Positions 1 to 4,752 of a stretch of 7,969 bases of DNA are shown here, one piece after another. A program made the translations under genes and the position numbers. Under the pieces are notes generated by a model. The model saw nothing but the letters and a program-made list of their open reading frames with translations. It was not told the DNA's origin and made no database searches. Position 1 is the stretch's first letter; each line of letters starts with the position of its first letter. The stretch is from Candidatus Thorarchaeota archaeon. Lineage in GTDB: Archaea > Asgardarchaeota > Thorarchaeia > Thorarchaeales > Thorarchaeaceae. The stretch is taken from contig JAEORI010000302.1 in assembly GCA_016840965.1 (NCBI GenBank), positions 1-7,969 of the forward strand, read 5' to 3'.

Positions 1-320
1 AGTGCAGGTTTGATATATTCCTCAAAGATGGATGGTTGGGGCTCGTCCGGAATCAGAACGAGGATTAGCTTGGCTTTCTCCGCAGCCTCTCGAATATCAA
101 GGACTGCGAATCCATCCGTTAGGGCCAAGTCCCAATACTCATCATGGATGTTGCCCACTATGACTTCTAATCCACTATCTTTGAGATTGAGCGCCTGTGC
201 GCGTCCCTGATTACCATATCCAATTACTGCAATTGGTCCAGCTAGGACTTGTAGGTCTGCATCTTCGTCAAAATAAACTGGCGTCTTCAATTCCTCAGAT
301 ATATCCCGTGAATCGACCAT
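1..320 (-). CDS. ilvC: Ketol-acid reductoisomerase, N-terminal part (runs off left edge)
   Basis: Reading the minus strand from ATG at 320 gives 106 uninterrupted codons to the window edge. Residues 30-50 read IAVIGYGNQGRAQALNLKDS then G, the NAD(P)-binding Rossmann signature of ketol-acid reductoisomerase (G34-Y-G36-N-Q-G39 followed by the family's AxALNLxDSG helix). IPDEPQP at 90-96 matches the family LLPDExQ motif. The enzyme (about 330 residues in class I) converts acetolactate or acetohydroxybutyrate to the dihydroxy acid in valine, leucine and isoleucine synthesis, using Mg2+ and a nicotinamide cofactor in the cytosol; the catalytic knotted domain lies outside the window. An in-frame TAA at 345-347 and no other ATG/GTG/TTG between fix the start. 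A TATA-like box about 27 bases upstream suggests a leaderless transcript. Oddity: the loop that normally holds the NADPH phosphate-binding Arg/Ser residues reads NIHDEY (57-62), shorter and acidic, so NADH use is possible. Family is very secure; cofactor is inference. Confidence 0.93.
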   Translation of the reverse strand, partial: MVDSRDISEELKTPVYFDEDADLQVLAGPIAVIGYGNQGRAQALNLKDSGLEVIVGNIHDEYWDLALTDGFAVLDIREAAEKAKLILVLIPDEPQPSIFEEYIKPA

Positions 321-341
321 ACCACGAAAATGACTTTGCAG

Positions 342-351
342 ATGTTAAATG
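342..351 (-). promoter_or_regulatory. TATA-like box for ilvC
   Basis: On the minus strand the sequence reads CATTTAACAT, centred about 27 bases before the A of the ilvC ATG at 320. That spacing is what archaeal leaderless transcripts show (TATA about 25 bases before the first transcribed base). No Shine-Dalgarno motif is visible before the ATG, which fits. The box is a weak match and was assigned by position. Confidence 0.4.
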
Positions 352-378
352 CCTTTGTAGTTGTGTAGTTTAGAGGTT

Positions 379-429
379 ATGCAAACATATCTCGAACTAT
401 GTATTTACACAAGCTATGTCGTAAGGTAA
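379..429 (+). other. Possible 16-codon leader ORF upstream of hppA
   Basis: ATG at 379 opens a short frame (MQTYLELCIYTSYVVR) ending in TAA at 427-429. The same frame then stays open from 430 to the TGA at 532-534. It lies between the divergent ilvC and hppA genes. No ribosome binding site is evident and a frame this short occurs easily by chance; it is listed because nothing else explains this part of the leader. Confidence 0.12.
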
Positions 430-458
430 CCCTTAAAGGGAGCCAACATTGCGGACAT

Positions 459-477
459 CGAAACGCCAAGGGTTTCG
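459..477 (+). promoter_or_regulatory. Small hairpin in the hppA leader
   Basis: CGAAAC at 459-464 can pair with GTTTCG at 472-477 across a 7-base loop. The outer TGCG at 450-453 and CGCA at 476-479 offer a competing pairing. A second small inverted repeat, CCCTT-A-AAGGG, lies at 430-440. Together these hint at a structured leader of about 100 bases before hppA, but each stem is only 5-6 base pairs and could be chance. Confidence 0.2.
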
Positions 478-480
478 CAC

Positions 481-534
481 ATGGTGCCAAATCACCCAGT
501 TGATGTGCTGAAGATCCTTGAAGTGGTGAAATGA
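481..534 (+). other. Possible 17-codon upstream ORF overlapping the hppA start
   Basis: ATG at 481 opens MVPNHPVDVLKILEVVK, ending with TGA at 532-534. The stop overlaps the first hppA ATG (531) as ATGA, the arrangement typical of translational coupling, and the frame is open upstream to 430 without a stop. No good Shine-Dalgarno precedes ATG 481. It could be a leader peptide, the remnant tail of a lost gene, or chance. I recognise no family in it. Confidence 0.2.
525..529 (+). promoter_or_regulatory. Shine-Dalgarno motif for hppA, start-deciding
   Basis: GGTGA matches the 3' part of the archaeal SD consensus GGAGGTGAT. It leaves only 1 base before ATG 531 but 7 bases before the in-frame ATG at 537, so initiation at 537 (MQLFETF...) fits better. 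The longer reading adds only Met-Ile. Confidence 0.4.
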
Positions 535-2954
535 TTATGCAATTATTCGAGACATTTGCAGGAATGCATTGGTTTGAGCAGTTGATGATTTTTACTGTTG
601 TATTAGCTGCTTTTGCCAGTCTCGTGTATGCTTGGTGGCTCCGAAGAGATGTTCTTTCTCTCCCAAAGGGAACGGAACAAATGCAGAAAGTTTGGAATGG
701 TATACGGGAAGGAGCACTATCATATCTTGGTAGGCAACTTAAAACAATACTACCGATATTAGCAGTGCTCTCAATTGCCCTCTTCTTCACAGTATATGTG
801 ACGATTCCTGAAGATGGTACTCTTGCCTTGTGGGGTATTACCAGAGAACAGATTGCAGCTCAAGAGCCAGCAGCTCTTGCAGTTCTTCAGCAGATTCAGA
901 TAGTGGTAGGTATTGGCCGATCACTCGCGTTCGTTCTTGGTGCGAGCTTCTCGCTAATTGTGGGACAGCTTGGAATGAGAATTGCTGTTGAATCAAATAT
1001 CCGCGTTGCACAAGCTACACGTGAAGGTGAAAACAGGTACAACCGAGCATTGACAATTTCCTATCGCGGCGGTACTTTTACAGGCATGTTGACTGATGGT
1101 CTTGGCTTGCTTGGCGGAACGACTATCTTCATCATATATGGTCTAGCCGCACCTGATGCACTACTAGGTTTTGGTCTTGGTGGTACGCTGCTTGCGCTCT
1201 TTATGAGAGTTGGTGGTGGTATCTATACTAAAGCAGCTGATGTCGGTGCTGACCTAGTTGGAAAAGTTGAACATGGTCTGCCCGAGGATGACCCCCGGAA
1301 CGCAGCGGTCGTGGCTGATTTAGTAGGAGACAACGTTGGCGACTGTGCTGGAATGGCGGCTGATATTTTTGAGTCGTATGAAGTCACAATCGTTTCGTCT
1401 CTTATTCTTGCTATTGTACTGTATATTGATCCTGTATTTAATGCATCATTACTGCCAGGTGGTGCATTCGCAGTGGTTGTATTCCCACTCTTTGTGAGAG
1501 CTGTTGGAGTTATCTCATCGATGATTGGAACTTTCATGGTTCCTGTTTGGCCTAAGCTATTGAAGAAGAGAGCAGTCTATGCGGAAAAGGCCATGTTTCT
1601 CTCATACGAAGCCTCTAGTGCATTCACCATTACACTCACAATGCTTCTCTCTTGGCTATATGTTGGTGACCTCCGGTTTGGGATTCTGGTTGCGGTTGGT
1701 GTTATGCTCGCGGTTTCCTTCAATCCCATAACAAGCTACTTCACATCTCTAAAGAAGCCACCAGTCAAGGAAATTGTAAAATCTGCAGATACTGGTACTG
1801 CAACCTTCATTCTATCCGGTCTCGTTGCAGGTTATGAATCAACTGTTGCCGCACTTGTCGTAATTGTGACAACCTTTGGAATTGCAGCAACCCTCTTCTT
1901 GCAACCAGTAGCTGGGGCTCTTGCACCGTTATTTGTGGGTGACATCCATGGGGCAGTTTGGACTCTGTATGGTATTGCGCTAATCGGTATTGGAATGTTG
2001 TCACACACCGGAAATAATGTGGCAATGGACAGCTATGGTCCCATCAGCGATAACGCTGCTGGTATTGGAGAGCTCTCACCTGGCGACTTTGATCATGAAG
2101 CCCAAAGGACAATGCATGAGCTCGATGCTGTTGGAAATACAACTAAGGCAATCACAAAGGGAGTCGCAATTGCTTCTGCTGTCATTGCGGCAGTTAGCCT
2201 ATTCAATAGCTATGCTACTTATACCGGATTACTGGACACTGGTATCCGAATTGATGATCCTCTAGTCTTCTCTGGGGTGCTTCTCGGAGCTTCATTACCT
2301 TGGCTCTTCTCTGCCCTGAACATGAAAGCAGTAACTCGAGCTGCTGGTGAAATGGTCAGGGAAGTCCGACGCCAGTTCAAGATACCTGGAGTTCTAGAAG
2401 GTACTGTAAAACCAGACTATGACAGAGCTGTTGGAATTTCCACGACTGCAGCTCAGAAAGAGCTCATATCCCTAGCAGCCATTACTGTAAGTATTCCAAT
2501 AATAGTCGGTATTCTGTTCCAAGAAGCTGCATTAGGTGGATTCCTTGGCGGCATCATCATTTCAGGCCAACTACTTGCTGTGTTCATGTCTAATACAGGA
2601 GGTGCGTGGGACAATGCAAAGAAGTCCATTGAAGACGAACCCTGTGATATTGCACACAACACTGGCAAAGGTTCTGAACGACACAAATGCGGAGTTGTTG
2701 GTGACACTGTAGGTGACCCTCTCAAAGATACTGCTGGTCCCGCACTTAATCCAATGATAAAAGTGGTCAACTTACTTAGCTTGATCTTAGCGCCAATGTT
2801 GACAATCTACAAGTTTGGTCCAGATATGACCATTAACTTAGCTCTTCTGGCGGTATTAGCTGTAATGACCATGATCACTATCTGGGCTATCAGGAAGAGC
2901 ACAAAAGCAGCAGACTTTGGAATGGAAACTGCAAAAGCAGAGGCTGTTCAGTAG
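531..2954 (+). CDS. hppA: Membrane-bound ion-translocating pyrophosphatase, K+-independent type
   Basis: The 807-residue multispanning protein carries every hallmark of the membrane pyrophosphatase family, which hydrolyses pyrophosphate to phosphate and pumps H+ (some members Na+) across the cytoplasmic membrane. Visible motifs: YLGRQLKTI near residue 65; GGGIYTKAADVGADLVGKVE around 228-247; the Mg-PPi acidic site DDPRN at 253-257 leading into VGDNVGDCAGMAAD; NTGGAWDNAKK at 688-698; and GDTVGDPLKDTAGPALN from 724. GNTTKAITKG at 535-544 has Lys539 and Thr542 where K+-dependent enzymes have Ala and Gly, so K+-independent activity, usually proton pumping, is expected. Length exceeds the common 650-770 range, partly through a long N-terminal hairpin and loop (about 75-125). 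Residue 264 is Leu where the usual ADNVGDNVGD motif has Asn. The start is ATG 531 or, better placed for the ribosome site, ATG 537. The gene stands alone with its own terminator. Identity is certain; the coupling ion is inferred. Confidence 0.98.
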   Translation: MIMQLFETFAGMHWFEQLMIFTVVLAAFASLVYAWWLRRDVLSLPKGTEQMQKVWNGIREGALSYLGRQLKTILPILAVLSIALFFTVYVTIPEDGTLALWGITREQIAAQEPAALAVLQQIQIVVGIGRSLAFVLGASFSLIVGQLGMRIAVESNIRVAQATREGENRYNRALTISYRGGTFTGMLTDGLGLLGGTTIFIIYGLAAPDALLGFGLGGTLLALFMRVGGGIYTKAADVGADLVGKVEHGLPEDDPRNAAVVADLVGDNVGDCAGMAADIFESYEVTIVSSLILAIVLYIDPVFNASLLPGGAFAVVVFPLFVRAVGVISSMIGTFMVPVWPKLLKKRAVYAEKAMFLSYEASSAFTITLTMLLSWLYVGDLRFGILVAVGVMLAVSFNPITSYFTSLKKPPVKEIVKSADTGTATFILSGLVAGYESTVAALVVIVTTFGIAATLFLQPVAGALAPLFVGDIHGAVWTLYGIALIGIGMLSHTGNNVAMDSYGPISDNAAGIGELSPGDFDHEAQRTMHELDAVGNTTKAITKGVAIASAVIAAVSLFNSYATYTGLLDTGIRIDDPLVFSGVLLGASLPWLFSALNMKAVTRAAGEMVREVRRQFKIPGVLEGTVKPDYDRAVGISTTAAQKELISLAAITVSIPIIVGILFQEAALGGFLGGIIISGQLLAVFMSNTGGAWDNAKKSIEDEPCDIAHNTGKGSERHKCGVVGDTVGDPLKDTAGPALNPMIKVVNLLSLILAPMLTIYKFGPDMTINLALLAVLAVMTMITIWAIRKSTKAADFGMETAKAEAVQ

Positions 2955-2972
2955 AACATCAACCATTGAAGT

Positions 2973-3010
2973 GGTGGCTTGTTTTGCCACCCTTCTCTCC
3001 TCTTTTTTTT
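2973..3010 (+). terminator. Hairpin plus T-tract terminator after hppA
   Basis: GGTGGC at 2973-2978 pairs with GCCACC at 2986-2991 across a 7-base loop. It is followed by a pyrimidine-rich stretch and eight consecutive T at 3003-3010. It begins 18 bases after the hppA stop. A second T-tract (seven T near 3052-3058) lies downstream; T-tracts alone can terminate archaeal transcription, so this is a strong candidate. Confidence 0.75.
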
Positions 3011-3058
3011 CTAATCCATCCACATTATTATGAGTCTGACAAAACGACAACCTTTTTT

Positions 3059-3073
3059 TCAAATAATTCATAA
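3059..3073 (+). promoter_or_regulatory. AT-rich TATA-like region before the WD40 gene
   Basis: CAAATAATTCATAAG is the only AT-rich box at a suitable distance (about 25-30 bases before a likely transcription start just upstream of the GAGGAG at 3098). It is a weak match to the archaeal consensus. That a promoter exists here follows mainly from the terminator just upstream. Confidence 0.25.
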
Positions 3074-3097
3074 GTTGGAATCTGCACAAAGATATGA

Positions 3098-3103
3098 GAG
3101 GAG
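3098..3103 (+). promoter_or_regulatory. Shine-Dalgarno GAGGAG fixing the TTG start of the WD40 gene
   Basis: GAGGAG lies 9 bases before TTG 3113. The WD40 frame has a TGA at 3095-3097 and no ATG or GTG between that stop and the first repeat, while the ATG at 3094 is out of frame. The strong SD therefore selects TTG as start codon. Confidence 0.7.
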
Positions 3104-3112
3104 CTGAACATT

Positions 3113-4261
3113 TTGGAAGGGGAATTAATCCCTAATATTCAACTTGAGGGCCATGAATTTACTGTATGGTCTCTAGCCATAACCCAGGATGGACAAACAA
3201 TAGTATCTGGAGGCCAAGATGCGACAATTCGTCTTTGGGATATATCTTCAGGAAAAGAAACACACAAGCTCTTGGGTCATAATGGTCCTGTATATGGACT
3301 TGTCCTGATGCCTGATGATAAGAAACTGGTTTCTATTGCGGATAAGGATCTCGCTGTCAAAATTTGGAATTTGGAAACGAAGCATCTCATAACCTCATTG
3401 GCTCCGAATTCTGCCCACATCCACTCAGTTGCAGTAAGTCCAGACCAGCGCTTCATAGTGACTGGAGGTGACGATGGCATCGCCCGTTTCTGGGATATTG
3501 ATCGTGGTATTATGTTGCGCTATCTAGAGCATTCACAAGGGATCTACACTATTACAATCAGTCCTGATGGTCGTCATATGTTATGTGGGAGTAGAAAAGC
3601 ACCAACTACTGACACGCCTGGCACGATTTGGATTTGGGACTTTGAATTAGGTGTTGAGTTAAGATCACTAGAAGCCCATAGAGGACATGTAACTGCACTT
3701 GCAATGACAGCTGACTCACGATATTTTCTATCAGGAGGTCAAGATGGAGCTATTCATCTTTGGGACCTTGAAACTGGAACTTTGTTAAAAACAATGACTG
3801 GGCACAAGTCTCCAATAATCATGATTCATATCACAAATGATGGCCAACATGTGATTACAGGTTCAAATGATGGTACTGTGCGAACCTGGTTACTTCGAGG
3901 TGGAGTCTTACTACAAAGTCTGACATCTACTGAAAATGTTCATTCCATGGTTGTTACTCCTGATGGTCGACAAGTCATCACTGGATCCATGGATGGCAAC
4001 GTAGAGATTTGGGATTTTGAAAAAGATAGCCCGTGGATTGATACATCCAAAGAACGATTGGAAGAGCAGAAAGCGGAACTTGATGCATTCAGAATGTTTC
4101 AGTTAAAGAAAATCATTACAAGGTATGACACTCTTCCTCTTCATAGATTAATGGTGCTGTTGCGCTTCGATTCTATGGAAGAGCTTGAGGATTGGCTCTT
4201 GGAACTTCCTCCCAATATACCAGTCAAGATTGATGGTCCGCTCCTTGCCATTCACAAATAG
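3113..4261 (+). CDS. Seven-repeat WD40 beta-propeller protein with C-terminal helical domain
   Basis: The 382-residue protein has seven consecutive WD40 repeats ending in WD-type tetrads: RLWD (about 40-43), KIWN (83-86), RFWD (124-127), WIWD (173-176), HLWD (215-218), RTWL (256-259) and EIWD (298-301). GH dipeptides begin several blades (GHEFTV, GHNGPV, GHVTAL, GHKSPI). Seven blades make a closed propeller, a protein-interaction platform; no enzymatic motif is present. Blade 4 carries a short insertion (RKAPTTDTPG). After residue 310 comes a charged helix (ERLEEQKAELDAFRMFQLKK) and a compact region, about 333-382 (RYDTLPLHRLMVLLRFDSM, then EELEDWLLELPP), which resembles a small winged-helix or PCI-like fold by pattern only. 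There is no signal peptide or membrane segment, so it should be cytosolic. It starts at TTG behind a good SD and stands as a single transcription unit. WD40 assignment is very safe; the partner and role are unknown. Confidence 0.93.
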   Translation: MEGELIPNIQLEGHEFTVWSLAITQDGQTIVSGGQDATIRLWDISSGKETHKLLGHNGPVYGLVLMPDDKKLVSIADKDLAVKIWNLETKHLITSLAPNSAHIHSVAVSPDQRFIVTGGDDGIARFWDIDRGIMLRYLEHSQGIYTITISPDGRHMLCGSRKAPTTDTPGTIWIWDFELGVELRSLEAHRGHVTALAMTADSRYFLSGGQDGAIHLWDLETGTLLKTMTGHKSPIIMIHITNDGQHVITGSNDGTVRTWLLRGGVLLQSLTSTENVHSMVVTPDGRQVITGSMDGNVEIWDFEKDSPWIDTSKERLEEQKAELDAFRMFQLKKIITRYDTLPLHRLMVLLRFDSMEELEDWLLELPPNIPVKIDGPLLAIHK

Positions 4262-4275
4262 AATACATTTTAATT

Positions 4276-4289
4276 TCCTCACTTGAGGA
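4276..4289. terminator. Possible bidirectional terminator between convergent genes
   Basis: TCCTC (4276-4280) and GAGGA (4285-4289) form a 5-base-pair stem with a 4-base loop, in the 35 bases between the WD40 stop and the stop of the minus-strand orphan gene. A T-rich stretch (CATTTTAATTT) follows the WD40 stop directly. The stem is short; the convergent position is the main support. Confidence 0.35.
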
Positions 4290-4296
4290 GTTCACT

Positions 4297-4650
4297 TTAA
4301 GAGAACATTTCTGATTCTGAAGATTCATCAGGCGTCATCAAGAAGTAGCCAACTAAAACATACTTTGATGCTAGCATCACAAGCTGATTCTCATCATCTG
4401 TTAGAGATAGGGGTTTAATACTTATACGGTTCATTTCTTCTTCAAGCTCATCCAAGTTCATTTCCTCTATGTATTTTCGAGTATCTGTTTCCAGTCTCTG
4501 TACATCTTCTCTTTGCAGTTTTACTGCTCTATTAGTTCCTGCAACATGATACAATATGGAAGTGCCCACACCTATTCGTACTAAGCCCTTGACCACACGA
4601 AGTTTCCTTCTTCGCGGGATTTTTGATGTTCTTCTTTCTCTTCTTCTCAT
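4297..4650 (-). CDS. Hypothetical protein, 117 residues, basic N-terminus
   Basis: I do not recognise this protein. It begins with a strongly basic stretch (MRRRERRTSKIPRRRKLR), continues with a moderately hydrophobic segment (about 19-38, VVKGLVRIGVGTSILYHVAG), then a charged region rich in Glu and Arg and likely helical (about 44-77), a second hydrophobic stretch (QLVMLASKYVLVGYFLM, about 89-105) and an acidic, Ser-rich tail. The hydrophobic parts are too weak to call membrane spans with confidence; the basic start could bind nucleic acid or lipid. A TTTAAA box centred 25 bases before the ATG and the absence of an SD fit a leaderless transcript, which supports a real gene. It lies 102 bases downstream of the solute-binding protein gene on the same strand but has its own promoter. 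Nothing significant overlaps on the other strand. Confidence 0.6.
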   Translation of the reverse strand: MRRRERRTSKIPRRRKLRVVKGLVRIGVGTSILYHVAGTNRAVKLQREDVQRLETDTRKYIEEMNLDELEEEMNRISIKPLSLTDDENQLVMLASKYVLVGYFLMTPDESSESEMFS

Positions 4651-4671
4651 TGCTGGTTCATTTATGATGCT

Positions 4672-4679
4672 GTTTAAAC
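4672..4679 (-). promoter_or_regulatory. TATA box for the 117-residue orphan gene
   Basis: GTTTAAAC, a perfect palindrome, is centred about 25 bases upstream of the A of ATG 4650. This is the spacing expected for a leaderless archaeal transcript. No ribosome binding motif lies between. It is among the better TATA matches in the window. Confidence 0.5.
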
Positions 4680-4752
4680 CGGCTTCAATGTTTCTACAAA
4701 GATATCCACGTCGAGAGCCACTTGAGATTCGAACTGATATTCAATGGCATCT

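Noticed and set aside
10..210. Plus-strand frame of 66 codons
   Set aside because: It lies antisense to the clearly coding ilvC segment and has no recognisable composition.
500..512. TGATG followed by CTGA, resembling C and D boxes of a guide RNA
   Set aside because: The boxes are almost adjacent, leaving no guide region, and no C'/D' pair is present.
377..790. Minus-strand frame of 137 codons
   Set aside because: More than half overlaps hppA in antisense; the predicted peptide is Cys/Ser/Pro-rich without domain features and there is no SD.
1223..1537. Minus-strand frame inside hppA; similar ones at 1807-2025, 2453-2770 and 2856-3089, and a plus-strand one at 1990-2265
   Set aside because: All are shadows of conserved hppA codons; the last antisense frame also crosses the terminator.
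4725..4740. TTCGAAT-like sequence (minus strand AGTTCGAATCT) resembling a tRNA T-loop
   Set aside because: The flanking bases do not form a 5-base-pair stem and no acceptor, D or anticodon arm can be found nearby.
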